Positions 25,405 through 35,852 are shown, counted from the first letter of the stretch. The stretch: DNA of 64,000 bases from Paraglaciecola sp030730205 (GCF_052119645.1 NZ_JBGQOM010000002.1:372001-436000), one strand, 5' to 3'. A program made the numbers and translations. Notes: generated by a model not told the origin, from the letters alone.

Positions 25405-28400
25405 ATGACTCAATTGCGTAAAATCATGGGCCTCGGTACACATTTCATCGTAATCTGTCTAGTCTTAAGCCTTGTAAGTTGTGCACAATTTGATGCCCCC
25501 AAGCGCTTATCGATAAAAGGGCAACCGGGTGATTATTTTGTAAAGCAGATTAAAGAGCAACACCTTAGCAGCCAACAAGAAATTGTTGCCATGTTGCAAC
25601 ACCCTCATTACCAGTCAAAAAAAACAAAATCATATTTAGTTAAAGAAGTGCAAGACACCGCTATGCTGTTAAATACCATCAGTCAAAGCCAAGATGTCAG
25701 CCAAGCCGTAACGCGATTAAGTGCAACGCAGCCAAATAAGACTGAAAAATGGGTAAGTTTAGCACTACAGCTTTATCCTATAGATGCATATCAAGTTGTC
25801 GATCAATTATACGCGAGCGCAACCATTCAAGAATCCACTCTTGAATCGGCCGCTTTATCCGCAGGGCTTGAGCCCTCAAGGATATTTCCTCCTACCGCTT
25901 CAAGCGACTTAGAGTATCGAATTGTCCCACTAATTCATTCAGCCAGCTTAACCGTTTACAATCAATACGAAGAGTCCACCACACGACTTTGGTTTAAGCC
26001 CAGTGATTCAGACAGATGGCTACCGGCGTTAAGCTTGCAGTGGGAGCCAATAATGGGCGCTTTGTCAGGCTCGATTGTGCGACTTCAAGCAGATACAGCT
26101 TACGATATCAAACTTGAGTATTTAGACAACGCAGAAATCACGGAAGAGCATTTATATAGCTTTAAAACTCGCCCTAACTCACCGCCAATCGACCCAGAAA
26201 AAACCTATTACCTCTCTGATATTTATACCGGTGGTCAACTCAACTTAACAACGCTAGGCATCGAAGGCTCAGAAGATGGCTGGGCGCTTATTATTGGTGA
26301 TGGAACCGAAGTCATTGCCGGTGAAGATGACTCTTCAGCAATAAATATTGGCAGCCAAAGCTATATCATGTTTGAAAATATTACAGTTAAAGGCGGTCGT
26401 CGCTTTGCAATTAGCGCCAACGAAGCCCATCATATTTGGATTAGAGGCTGCGACATATCCGGTTATGGACGCACGGGTGAAGACATGCGCAACGGCGTTG
26501 CCTACGAAAACAGCGAAAGCACTAGTCCAATTAATTACGATTCGGGTATTTATCTCGCAAAAACCGGTGTAGTCACAGTCGAAGATTGTGCAATACACAG
26601 TCCTAATGGTAAGGCAAATAATTGGGCTAGCGGCCACCCCAATGGTCCAAATGCGATGTTAGTTTGGGCTTATCACCCTACTGAACAATACCGAGGACAG
26701 TACATCATTCGTAATAATCGTTTTTATGGCAACCCAGACCATCGCTTTAACGATGTAATAGAAGGCCTCAGAAACTTTAGGCGCGATGGCAGTTTTGGTA
26801 GAGACTCAGCGATTTACAATAACTATTTAGCCTATGCAAACGACGACTTAATAGAACTAGATGGTGGACAAAGTAATGTATTGTTTTACGACAATGAATT
26901 AACTCAGGGTTACGTAGGAGTAAGTACCGCACCAAACATGCTCGGCCCAAGTTATATATTTAATAATTACATTCATGACCTCGGAGATGATCGAGGCAAA
27001 GACTGGACAGCCATTAAAATGGGCGGATTGTTCGCCAGACCCGCCGGCATAACTAATTTATTCGAAAACTTCATTGTCGTTAATAATAACGGGGTTGCTA
27101 GATCAGGAGTCGAGGGAGATTCCACATTTTGGCTCAATGCGCAGAATAACATCATTATCAGTAAGATTCGGGGAGGTCGTGGTATTTATGACAAAGAATT
27201 CTACGAGGGGTCAGTATTTAAAAATAATCTAATTTTTAATACGACTTATGGGGCATCGTATGTGGATGCAACTATTGACGACGATTTTTATCATCCCTGG
27301 TCAGAGCAAAGTGACAAAATTGACGAAATCATCGATGCAGGTTCGTCTTTTAAATTAGATATTGAAGACCGTTTTATAATTCCCAATTTTTCAAAAGTAC
27401 TACCATCCGAGTCTTCTCCCGAACTGAGCTCATCGTTCGCAAAAACTGAAATTAAAGGATTAATTAATTTTAATGAAATCGAAATAAGCGCATTCGATAA
27501 CCAAGATAGAAATGGACAATATCGTATTGAGGATAGCGGAGATACCCTGGTTTTAGCTGGAAATGCGTGGAAAAGTATTGATTTTCCCTACACCATTAAC
27601 ATGAATACGGTGATTCAATTAGATGTAAACACTAATGGTGTGGGTGAAATTATTGGCCTAGGGATAGAGAACGACAATAAATTAACCTCAAGTAGGCTAT
27701 TCAAATTTGCTGGAACGCAAGCTTGGTCTCAAGATACATTCAAATATAACCAAGCAAACACTTTTAAAACAATAACCCTGCCTATCGGCCAATATATGGC
27801 TGGCGAAATAAATCGCTTAGTATTTGTATTAGACGAAGACAAAACCGGCAGCAAACCAGCAGAAGTACAATTTAAAAACGTCAGTGTGTACGACACTATT
27901 AACGAATACAACCGAGGGCTACTGCAAGCAAGCACCTCTATCTTAGATTTTTCAGAAGGGGTTATTACGTCATTCAGTAATCAAGATGTAGATAATAATT
28001 ATGAAATCACCGATGCAGGAACATCGCTCTCGCTCTTTGGAAATACTTGGAAGAGCGTTGCTATAAATAAAACGATAAGTCCAAGAACCATTTTAGAGTT
28101 TGAAATTAAAACCAACGGAGCAGGTGAAATAGCGGGCATTGCATTTGAAAATGATAATACGCTAACTAACTCAAGGTTATACAAGCTCTCAGGCTCTCAG
28201 CAATGGTCCAACGACTTATTCCAATACAGTAATATTGGTGAGTTCGAAACGGTACGATTACCCATTGGCATGCTTTCACTTGGAGAGATTAATCGATTGG
28301 TTTTTATCATGGACGACGACAAACCTTCCGAAATTCAAGCACAAGCCACCTTTAGCAATGTTAGATTTTACGAACTAGATTCGAGCCCTGCCCCGCAAGA

Positions 28401-28446
28401 TGCTAGTGCAAGTTCAATAAACATAGGCATTTTGAATAATCATTAG
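25405..28446 (+). CDS. Beta-helix lipoprotein with two C-terminal repeat modules
   Basis: The start is the ATG at 25405, 8 bp after AAGGAG; a TTG six bases earlier is in frame. The 1013-residue protein is a lipoprotein (LSLVSC, Cys26). A helical N-terminal part (to about 160) is followed by a beta-sandwich-like segment. A right-handed parallel beta-helix spans roughly residues 270-640, rich in Asn ladders such as IIRNNRFYGNPDHRF and AIYNNYLAYANDD. Two modules of about 145 residues close the protein (about 685-830 and 846-992), each with GEIxGxxxENDN and a final NVxxYE/D-type strand. Beta-helix proteins of this kind are often polysaccharide lyases or epimerases, but no catalytic set can be named. 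The modules also occur in the next gene. Confidence 0.82.
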   Translation: MTQLRKIMGLGTHFIVICLVLSLVSCAQFDAPKRLSIKGQPGDYFVKQIKEQHLSSQQEIVAMLQHPHYQSKKTKSYLVKEVQDTAMLLNTISQSQDVSQAVTRLSATQPNKTEKWVSLALQLYPIDAYQVVDQLYASATIQESTLESAALSAGLEPSRIFPPTASSDLEYRIVPLIHSASLTVYNQYEESTTRLWFKPSDSDRWLPALSLQWEPIMGALSGSIVRLQADTAYDIKLEYLDNAEITEEHLYSFKTRPNSPPIDPEKTYYLSDIYTGGQLNLTTLGIEGSEDGWALIIGDGTEVIAGEDDSSAINIGSQSYIMFENITVKGGRRFAISANEAHHIWIRGCDISGYGRTGEDMRNGVAYENSESTSPINYDSGIYLAKTGVVTVEDCAIHSPNGKANNWASGHPNGPNAMLVWAYHPTEQYRGQYIIRNNRFYGNPDHRFNDVIEGLRNFRRDGSFGRDSAIYNNYLAYANDDLIELDGGQSNVLFYDNELTQGYVGVSTAPNMLGPSYIFNNYIHDLGDDRGKDWTAIKMGGLFARPAGITNLFENFIVVNNNGVARSGVEGDSTFWLNAQNNIIISKIRGGRGIYDKEFYEGSVFKNNLIFNTTYGASYVDATIDDDFYHPWSEQSDKIDEIIDAGSSFKLDIEDRFIIPNFSKVLPSESSPELSSSFAKTEIKGLINFNEIEISAFDNQDRNGQYRIEDSGDTLVLAGNAWKSIDFPYTINMNTVIQLDVNTNGVGEIIGLGIENDNKLTSSRLFKFAGTQAWSQDTFKYNQANTFKTITLPIGQYMAGEINRLVFVLDEDKTGSKPAEVQFKNVSVYDTINEYNRGLLQASTSILDFSEGVITSFSNQDVDNNYEITDAGTSLSLFGNTWKSVAINKTISPRTILEFEIKTNGAGEIAGIAFENDNTLTNSRLYKLSGSQQWSNDLFQYSNIGEFETVRLPIGMLSLGEINRLVFIMDDDKPSEIQAQATFSNVRFYELDSSPAPQDASASSINIGILNNH
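27458..28380 (+). repeat. Two tandem copies of a ~145-residue module (lipoprotein copies)
   Basis: Copy 1 is about 27458-27895 (LINFNEIEISAF to NVSVYD) and copy 2 about 27941-28380 (ILDFSEGVITSF to NVRFYE). Shared landmarks are L-x-GNxWKS, a TIxxxTxxxxxxxTNGxGEI core, ENDNxLTxSRL and LPIGxxxxGEINRLVFxxDxDK. Confidence 0.8.
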
Positions 28447-28486
28447 AATATTCGTACAATTGATAAATCCTTAAATTACCTCCCTT

Positions 28487-28524
28487 GTAGGAGGTCCCGG
28501 TAACCGGCGTAGTTCAGGGCCGAA
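28487..28524 (+). repeat. Single REP element, long variant
   Basis: GTAGGAGGTCCCGGTAACCG followed by GCGTAGTTCAGGGCCGAA. No spacer or right arm. The 323-bp gap 28447-28769 holds nothing else I can identify. This is the last REP before a stretch of about 29.6 kb without any. Confidence 0.8.
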
Positions 28525-28769
28525 TAAATCAACCACAATGATAAAAACTTTGCCGCCAAACGGTATAAAAAACCACCCTAGGTTATAAAACTAAATAGCT
28601 AAGGTCTGGTAACTTCAATATCACCATTCACAAACTCTCTGCTACTATTAGCCCTTCATCATCAGCAAACAACATTACCGTAATATCCTATCTGTTTATC
28701 GTGGGCCACATGGTTATTTAATCGAAAGACAGCTATGTTATTTAAGTCGTTGCGTAATGAGGCATTAAC

Positions 28770-31700
28770 ATGAAAACCCTTTCGTTTCTTACCACTGCGT
28801 TCAGTTTTTTTATTTCAACCCTCTTGTTCACCTTACTGACAGCAAGCGATGCGACCAGTAAAACTCACGACCATGAAAACCACCGAAGTATTAAAAAGAT
28901 ATCCGCTTTAGAAATACGCCCTAAAACTCAGTCAAAAGCCTCTGCTTTTGATATCGAACTCAGCGTCGATGGTGTGACCTATACCTTTGCTTTACAACCC
29001 AACCAGAAGTTGTCTAAAAAGTTAAGTAAAAAACAAAGCAGTGCACTGAGTATTTTAAAAGGCACAATAAAAGACACGCCCAATTCGTGGGTAAGACTAA
29101 CCCTGAAAGATGGCCTGTATTCAGGCGCATTTTTTGATGGTACTGAACTGTTTTTTATTGATCCTGAATCATCAATTGCAGACATTATTGTACCAAATAG
29201 CAACAACCAACGAGTCATGAGCTCTCGCACCAAGCAAGTGATATATAAAGCCTCCGATGTTGAGCTAAACGCCACTTGTGCGCTAGAAATACCCAACCCT
29301 AATGCGGCTGATACCTTTGATTACTCAAATTTTGTTTCAAACCTTTCAAGCATGGCCGCTGCGGCAGCGGATCGCAGCATTAACGTTAAAGTGCTCGCCG
29401 ACACTGAATACAACACTATTCATAACGGCGCTGCTTACGAAAAAATGCTCAGCGAAATGAACGTGGTAGACGGTATTTTTTCAGAACAAGTCAACGTTGA
29501 ACTTAATATTACCGATGCCATTGTACTAAGCGATAACGGCAACCTTAATACCACCAATGCGACGGATTTGGTTTACAACCTGCGCACCCAAGTGGCGCAA
29601 ACAATTGGTAATCAAGGCATCACACATTTGTTTACCGGCAAAGAACTCGACGACAACACCGTTGGTATCGCCTTTGTTGATGCACTATGCAGCTCGTACG
29701 GTGTCGGTTTATCACAACATTTCGGTAGCCAAACCGCCTTGGTCGTTGCCCACGAAATTGGCCACAACTTTGGTGCGCCGCACGATGCACAATCAGGCTC
29801 ATTGTGTTCAAGCACAGCCAATTCGTTTTTGATGAACCCCTACATAAACGGCAGTAATCAATTCTCAGCCTGTAGTTTAACAAACATCGAACTTGGCATT
29901 ACCAAAGCCAATACTTGGTACAGCAATGCCTGTGTGGTTGATATTAGTGAACCCGGCTCTATCGCTCCGCGCATCACTTCAGTTGCAGGGCTTGAGGCAA
30001 CAGTGGGTGAAGCTTATGAATACGACAGTGACAATATTGTAGAAGCAAGCGGCAGCACACCGCTAAGCTACAGTTTTGACTACGCACCAGATGGCATGAC
30101 TATCGATAGCGATGGCTTAATTAGTTGGACACCAAATGCAGCGCAAATAGGCCTTAACTCAGCGCAATTACGAGTAAGCAATGCAGCCGGTGAAGACATT
30201 CAAGTCTTCGACATTAAAGTAAGTTCAGCAAACACAGAACGCCTAATTAACTTTAATGAATCACCTAACTTTAGTTATGGCGGCAGTGCACAAGACACCG
30301 CAAATGGCACAGTTATGGTGGAAGATAACGGCGCAACCTTACACTTAATTGGCAATCGCTGGCGCGCCATTAATCTGCCTTATACCATAACCCCCACTAC
30401 GGTCATTGAATTTGACTTTAAATCAAGCATGAAGGGCGAAATCCACGGTATAGGTTTTGATACCGACTTAGCCTTATCGGAAAACGCAACCTTTACGGTC
30501 TTAGGCACACAAAAATACGGAATACAGGACTATGTGTATTCTGAAAACGCTGACTACCAGCGCTTTAGCATTCCGGTTGGACAATATTATACAGGTGCAA
30601 AAGCGTATTTATTTTTTGCCATGGATCATGATGTACCTAATCCGGCAGCACAAAGCTATTTTAGAAATGTACGTATTTACGAGCCAGGTCAAATCGCACC
30701 AAGCGTCATTTCTGCACCAAGATTGCAAGCCCAGATCGGAATAACTTACCAATATTCTGTTGAAACAATTGGAGCAAAACCTATCATTTATGCTCTAAAT
30801 GACTCGCCTGAAGGAATGACCATAAACACGGCGGGGCAAATAAACTGGACGCCAAGCAATCTGCAATTGGGCGAACACACCATTGAGATTGTAGCAACGA
30901 ATGACATTGGGCAAGATATCCAACGCTACACCGTGACGGTATCTCAGCCTTTTGGCGAGCTTATTAACTTCAACCACTTTTCATTGCTAAGTTATGGGGG
31001 TATCAACGGCGATACAAACAATGGTACAGTGAGTGTTTCTTCAGCAGGCGACAGCATTACATTAATTGGTAACCGCTGGGTTGCGATCAATTTTCCCTAC
31101 TCAATAACAAACAATAGCATTATTGAATTTGATTTTAGCAGCAGTGTAATAGGCGAAATCCACGGTATCGGTTTAGACAAAGACTTAGTACTAGGTCCAA
31201 ACACAACGTTAAATTTATTTGGTATGCAAACATATGGCATTGAAGAGTATAGATATACCACTCAAGGTACCACTCAACATTTTTTAATCCCACTGGGCGA
31301 CTATTTAAGTGGAGATAGCCAATATCTATTTTTCGCTATGGATCAGGATGTTGAATCACCTAATGCGACGAGCACCTTTCGTAACATCACGATTTATGAA
31401 AAACCCAACAGTCCGCCTGTTATTACCTCAACCCCCAATGTTAACGGTATTGTAGGCTCTGTTTATCATTATGACGACGATAACACTGTAGAAGTAAACA
31501 GCCCACTAGCGCTGCAGTTTACCTTAGAGTCTGCTCCAGAGGGCATGACAATAAATAGTGCTGGCGTAATTACATGGACACCCACCAGCGAGCAAATAGG
31601 CCAACAAAATGTAAGAATTATTGCTACTAATGATGTTGGTGCCGACACACAACAATTTAGCATCACGGTAAATGAGGCCAGAGAGATAGCCATCGATTTT

Positions 31701-32147
31701 AATTCGCTCTCATTTCAAGGTTACGGCATCAATAAGGATGGCAGCCTCCAAGATACGTCCCAAGGCACTATCACCGTGCTAGATGCCGGCACAACGCTAG
31801 AATTACTTGGCAATCGATGGCAGGCGGCAGCTCTTAATTACACCATCACCCCCAACACCGTTCTAGAATTTGACTTTAAATCCACGTCTCAAGGCGAGAT
31901 CCACGGCATTGGTCTAGACAACAATTTAAACCTCGACCCAAGCACAACCTTTAATTTATATGGCAGCCAAAGCTACGGTTTACAAGATTATCGTTATACT
32001 GGCTCAGGCGAATACGAGCACTACAGTATACCCATCGGGGCATACTACACCGGCAGTAAAACCTATCTATTTTTTGCCATGGACGATGATGTAATATCAC
32101 CAAATGGCAATAGTTATTTTAAAAACGTAAATATTGTTGAGCGTTAG
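28770..32147 (+). CDS. Secreted M12B-like (reprolysin-type) metalloprotease with three Ig-like/module repeats
   Basis: The 1125-residue protein has a signal peptide (to about residue 30), a propeptide-like region (40-190) and a metzincin catalytic domain (about 200-390). The zinc motif is HEIGHNFGAPHD with His328, Glu329, His332, His338, followed by a SFLMNPY Met-turn. Then come three alternating pairs of a putative-Ig domain (PDGMTIDSDGLISWTP type; about 393-487, 640-725, 878-968) and a ~145-residue module (about 490-637, 730-877, 972-1125). The modules are homologous to those of the preceding lipoprotein. A secreted or cell-surface protease acting in the polysaccharide matrix is the likely role; no sorting signal is seen at the C-terminus. 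Confidence 0.86.
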   Translation: MKTLSFLTTAFSFFISTLLFTLLTASDATSKTHDHENHRSIKKISALEIRPKTQSKASAFDIELSVDGVTYTFALQPNQKLSKKLSKKQSSALSILKGTIKDTPNSWVRLTLKDGLYSGAFFDGTELFFIDPESSIADIIVPNSNNQRVMSSRTKQVIYKASDVELNATCALEIPNPNAADTFDYSNFVSNLSSMAAAAADRSINVKVLADTEYNTIHNGAAYEKMLSEMNVVDGIFSEQVNVELNITDAIVLSDNGNLNTTNATDLVYNLRTQVAQTIGNQGITHLFTGKELDDNTVGIAFVDALCSSYGVGLSQHFGSQTALVVAHEIGHNFGAPHDAQSGSLCSSTANSFLMNPYINGSNQFSACSLTNIELGITKANTWYSNACVVDISEPGSIAPRITSVAGLEATVGEAYEYDSDNIVEASGSTPLSYSFDYAPDGMTIDSDGLISWTPNAAQIGLNSAQLRVSNAAGEDIQVFDIKVSSANTERLINFNESPNFSYGGSAQDTANGTVMVEDNGATLHLIGNRWRAINLPYTITPTTVIEFDFKSSMKGEIHGIGFDTDLALSENATFTVLGTQKYGIQDYVYSENADYQRFSIPVGQYYTGAKAYLFFAMDHDVPNPAAQSYFRNVRIYEPGQIAPSVISAPRLQAQIGITYQYSVETIGAKPIIYALNDSPEGMTINTAGQINWTPSNLQLGEHTIEIVATNDIGQDIQRYTVTVSQPFGELINFNHFSLLSYGGINGDTNNGTVSVSSAGDSITLIGNRWVAINFPYSITNNSIIEFDFSSSVIGEIHGIGLDKDLVLGPNTTLNLFGMQTYGIEEYRYTTQGTTQHFLIPLGDYLSGDSQYLFFAMDQDVESPNATSTFRNITIYEKPNSPPVITSTPNVNGIVGSVYHYDDDNTVEVNSPLALQFTLESAPEGMTINSAGVITWTPTSEQIGQQNVRIIATNDVGADTQQFSITVNEAREIAIDFNSLSFQGYGINKDGSLQDTSQGTITVLDAGTTLELLGNRWQAAALNYTITPNTVLEFDFKSTSQGEIHGIGLDNNLNLDPSTTFNLYGSQSYGLQDYRYTGSGEYEHYSIPIGAYYTGSKTYLFFAMDDDVISPNGNSYFKNVNIVER
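30241..32144 (+). repeat. Three copies of the ~145-residue module, alternating with Ig-like domains
   Basis: Copies lie at about 30241-30681, 30958-31401 and 31687-32144. Each shows I(D/N)FN at the start, LxGNRW, YxITxNTxxEFDFxS, GEIHGIGxD, a Tyr-Gly-containing LxGxQxYG segment, an IPxGxYxxGxxxYLFFAMD strand and a final FRN-type strand. Conservation is stronger among these three than with the two lipoprotein copies. Confidence 0.85.
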
Positions 32148-32580
32148 AAAAAGGGCAAGGACGCCTAAAATATTTTAAACACAATATATCTCTGACACAT
32201 TGCGTTAAGCAGTCAAAGCAACTACTGCGCAATAGCGCACTCATTAAGTCAACTGCGTGATATACATAATGGCGCTTTCGCTTTATTGTTTTTAAAAGAA
32301 TCATGCCCCTAATAAACACTTGCGCTCAGATTTATTAGGGTAACGTGTAGTTCGTTATGATTACTTTTGAGATTAATCATATTAAAAACAAGATCGTTGA
32401 GCAGCAATTCCTTTGAATGTCACTGTTAAATAACTCACAGGCGTAGCTAAACAATATTTAAAGTATCGGTTTTACCTGATGTAGAAACTAGATGTAATAT
32501 TCAAGTGACTCGAACTGAGGCTCTTAAAAATTTTCGATTGATTACCTGTTTGTCTTTGCTGTAAAGTCGTTATCACCTAA
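32148..32580. other. 433-bp gap without a recognised gene
   Basis: AT-rich. A short inverted repeat TGCGCAATAGCGCA lies near 32226-32239, but no T tract follows. I see no supportable ORF, REP or sigma-54-like site. Confidence 0.5.
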
Positions 32581-34470
32581 ATGGATTTTTTAAGTATTGT
32601 TATGTCAACCCTCTCGTACCGCCCCGATATTGATGGTCTTCGCGCAGTCGCCGTTCTGTCCGTAGTTTTATTTCATTTTGATGCTAATTATTTGTCTGGT
32701 GGTTTTCTAGGCGTCGACATTTTTTTTGTGATATCCGGATTTCTTATTACTAAAATAATTTTGCGAGAGATCAACGAATCAAGATTTTCCTTTGCTTCGT
32801 TCTATGTTCGTAGGGCCAAGCGAATTTTACCTCCTCTGTTTTTTGTGTTACTGCTCACTGCTGGCACTGCTTTCGTTATATTACTCCCTTATGATTTCTA
32901 CAAATTTGGCATATCGCTAGCCAGTGTTTTGACTTTTATGGCTAATATGCAATATGCCTTGCGCACGGGCGACTATTTTTCAGGTGACTCATCAGAGTGG
33001 CCATTGCTTCATACGTGGTCGTTAGCAGTTGAAGAACAATATTATTTTATTCTGCCCTTCATGATTTTTGCCATTTTTAGATTTATCAAACAAAAACTTT
33101 TATGGAGCTTTGCCATAGTAGCTGCTCTGAGTTTTGTTTTAGCTGAAAGTTTATCCAGATCTGCTGATTATAGTTCGATTAGCTACTATTTGATTTTCAC
33201 AAGAATGGGTGAACTATTAGTGGGCTCGATCCTAGCCACCCTGCAGCTAAATTACCGACTAAAAACTTTTTCCTCAGAGGTGTTATCGATAGTTTCTTTC
33301 ATTGTTATCTTCGTCCTACTGTTTTTTGTTAATAAACATATTCCCTTTCCAGGTATCGTTGCTCTCGTTCTATGTGTTCCAGTCGCGATTATTATTAACT
33401 CAGAAAACACCTCAGTAAATAAAGCTCTTGCTGTTAAACCCTTAGTATATGTTGGGCTTATATCCTACTCTTTATACTTGGCACACTGGCCGGTACTTGC
33501 GTTCAGCAGATACATCTTTACAACATCTGAAGGGAGTTATAGTTTTTCCCTTGCCTTACAAATTATTCTTCTATTCATAATGGTTTTTGTTGCATTGGTC
33601 TCGTATTATCTCATTGAAAAGCCCTTGCGCGCTCTCAAAACTAAGCCTTTAAAAGTGTTTTTGTTCTATTTTGTGCTTCCAAGCTTATGTTTATTGGGTA
33701 TCGCACTGTTTATCATTAGCACGAAAGGTCTACCCTCGCGCGTGAGTGACTCAAATATCGAAGCACAGTTTCAATATAGCCATATTAATAAAAAAGAATG
33801 TCCATCGCTTATAAACCTTGGGTGCCAAGGAGGCGATCCGCAAGCGACAGAGACCATTATCCTATATGGAAATAGTCACGCAGAGCATTACTTTGCCTTA
33901 GCCTCAAACTTAGCAAAAGAGTATAAATTTAAATTGAGGATGTACGCAGCAGGTGGTTGTTCAATTGCGCTCCCAAGTTACAGATGCACAAGCGTAAATG
34001 AAAGCTTTGAGGCTAACAAACACCTCAGTGACACTATTTTAATCGCTTATAGACATGACACCTTGTCCAGAAAGCCTACGGAGCTAAATGAGCTGGCATT
34101 ATTAATAAAAAGATTAACGCAGGCGAAAAAGAAAGTCTTTGTTTTAGCACAACCACCTCTACTAAATGCAAACCCTGCTAAAATATCTAACTGTAAGCGA
34201 CTGGGCTTTGATTGCGGTGAAAATATTACGATCTCGTCTGGCTACCCTGCTTATAACGAACTTGTTAAAAAACTTGTAGATTCAAATGGAGGCATATTTG
34301 TTGATCCGTTTCAATTCCTACCTAATCCATTAATCACCCATGATGGTAAACAATTTTACTATTCAGATTTTGATCATCTATCTGTATATGGCAGCCGTTG
34401 GTTATATGATGAAACTCACGAACAAATAGGTAAAATTATCTTCAGTGACAGACAGGGTATTACTGAATAA
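32581..34470 (+). CDS. OafA/OatA-type acyltransferase with C-terminal SGNH domain
   Basis: The 629-residue protein has an N-terminal acyltransferase-3 domain of about ten membrane helices, starting with the classical YRPDIDGLRAVAVLSVVLFHF; FFVISGFLITKII and HTWSLAVEEQYYF follow. A C-terminal periplasmic SGNH domain has its nucleophile block YGNSHAEHY near residue 430 and DHLSVYGSRW near 600. Such proteins move acetyl groups across the membrane onto surface polysaccharide. ATG 32602 is an alternative start that would sit closer to the conserved domain. Confidence 0.9.
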   Translation: MDFLSIVMSTLSYRPDIDGLRAVAVLSVVLFHFDANYLSGGFLGVDIFFVISGFLITKIILREINESRFSFASFYVRRAKRILPPLFFVLLLTAGTAFVILLPYDFYKFGISLASVLTFMANMQYALRTGDYFSGDSSEWPLLHTWSLAVEEQYYFILPFMIFAIFRFIKQKLLWSFAIVAALSFVLAESLSRSADYSSISYYLIFTRMGELLVGSILATLQLNYRLKTFSSEVLSIVSFIVIFVLLFFVNKHIPFPGIVALVLCVPVAIIINSENTSVNKALAVKPLVYVGLISYSLYLAHWPVLAFSRYIFTTSEGSYSFSLALQIILLFIMVFVALVSYYLIEKPLRALKTKPLKVFLFYFVLPSLCLLGIALFIISTKGLPSRVSDSNIEAQFQYSHINKKECPSLINLGCQGGDPQATETIILYGNSHAEHYFALASNLAKEYKFKLRMYAAGGCSIALPSYRCTSVNESFEANKHLSDTILIAYRHDTLSRKPTELNELALLIKRLTQAKKKVFVLAQPPLLNANPAKISNCKRLGFDCGENITISSGYPAYNELVKKLVDSNGGIFVDPFQFLPNPLITHDGKQFYYSDFDHLSVYGSRWLYDETHEQIGKIIFSDRQGITE

Positions 34471-34481
34471 TTTGCCCCCTT

Positions 34482-35231
34482 TTAGTTTGTTGAAAAAATG
34501 TGTTTAGTTAAGTTACTGGCTAATATGCTGTATCCAAATTCGTTTATATGTAAGGTGTCTGCAGCGAATCTAGCATGTGTATATTCCCCATCAGATGATA
34601 ATAGGCTAGCAAAATCAACTCTCTTACAATTGCATTTTAGATCTTTTAAAATAAAGGCATTTAGCGTATTTGTTGCCTTAACCGTCGCAGATAAGTCATA
34701 AAAGTACCATTCGTCTAAGTATATTGAAGGCAGAATAATAGTGGTGACAATTACCTGTATATTGGCACTCTCTATCTCAGACACTATTTTTTGATAGTTA
34801 TTTTTGAGTTGTTGAATAATATCTTTATCCCGTTTAGGGGCAAACGCTAGTAGCTTCAAATCATTGATCCCAAACTGAATTACTGCCAAACGCGGCTTTA
34901 AATCTATCAGATCTTGTTTAATTCGATATACTATTTGCTCACTTGTTTGACCGCTTATACCTCTGTTTACAATATCATCAACGTTATAACCGAGAGTTGA
35001 CACATCCCATTGTTCAATTCTCGAATCGCCAATTAAAACGACATCAGGATTAAAACTCAGCATTGTGTTAGCTTGCTCGTAAAAACGCAGATTAATGGGA
35101 TCAAGCCTTGATAAATGTGTGTACAAACTATTCTTAACCAAAGTGTTAACAAGAAATGAAATAACGACTAGGTTAAGTAAAGTAAATACACAAAAAAATA
35201 CAGTAAGCTTGTTTATTCTTTTATGAGTCAT
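34482..35231 (-). CDS. Membrane-anchored SGNH/GDSL hydrolase
   Basis: The 249-residue protein has one N-terminal helix (about residues 9-30), then an SGNH fold with all four blocks: IGDSRIEQW (Ser nucleophile), NRGISGQ, FGINDLK and DTLHINEFGY (His). It faces the periplasm and probably removes or moves O-acyl groups on the polysaccharide. It is the only minus-strand gene in this stretch, sitting between acyltransferase genes, and needs its own promoter. Confidence 0.86.
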   Translation of the reverse strand: MTHKRINKLTVFFCVFTLLNLVVISFLVNTLVKNSLYTHLSRLDPINLRFYEQANTMLSFNPDVVLIGDSRIEQWDVSTLGYNVDDIVNRGISGQTSEQIVYRIKQDLIDLKPRLAVIQFGINDLKLLAFAPKRDKDIIQQLKNNYQKIVSEIESANIQVIVTTIILPSIYLDEWYFYDLSATVKATNTLNAFILKDLKCNCKRVDFASLLSSDGEYTHARFAADTLHINEFGYSILASNLTKHIFSTN

Positions 35232-35852
35232 GTTAATTGCTCGTTATGCAGGCTTTCGTTTTCGAGCCAGTATCTTTTGAATGTGGCCATCGACTAGGGT
35301 AATTCGCTAACGTTATTAAAATTATAAAAGCGAACTGGAACGAAAAAAAATCATCATTTAACAGATAATAACACCACATTTTGATGGCCGCTTTTTACCA
35401 GTATAATTCCATAGCTTTTTACACAACGCTTTTTTCAAAAGCACTTTTGAATTTTATTAGACTGCCTTCGCAAATTTAATGACTCTTAATCGACAACTTA
35501 GCCCTTCAACAGGCATTGTATTTATATTCTTTGAGCAAAAATAAAAAAAGCAAACTCCGCATCATGATATTTAAATCAAATAATTGATATGTCGTCACTC
35601 TAATCATCTCAATATTAAATAATATTTATAAACCATCACAACTAACCAACTTGGTGCAATACATTAGTAAAAATATGACAACTTTGCACCCCTGTGTAAA
35701 ATTAAAATCAATAACATCAACTAAAAACCCTAAAACAACAACTTAACGCCAATCAACTAAATATGGCCTTTGGATTGCTTATTTGGTTGTTTCTATCAAG
35801 TAAACACGCAAAAATAGCGCAGAGTTGATTGAAGCGTTAATAAGGGAAAGTC
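35232..35852. other. 621-bp AT-rich intergenic region between divergent genes
   Basis: Contains the sigma-54-like site at 35764-35779 and otherwise poly-A/T stretches. No supportable gene or repeat. It must also hold the promoter of the minus-strand SGNH hydrolase. Confidence 0.55.
35764..35779 (+). promoter_or_regulatory. Candidate sigma-54 promoter upstream of acyltransferase pair
   Basis: TGGCCTTTGGATTGCT: TGGC and TTGCT match the -24/-12 consensus with exact 10-nt spacing between GG and GC. About 75 bp before the start codon at 35853. Confidence 0.6.

Noticed and set aside
28447..28769. Sigma-54-like promoter before the metzincin protease gene
   Set aside because: No GG-N10-GC match was found in this gap, although the neighbouring lipoprotein gene has one.
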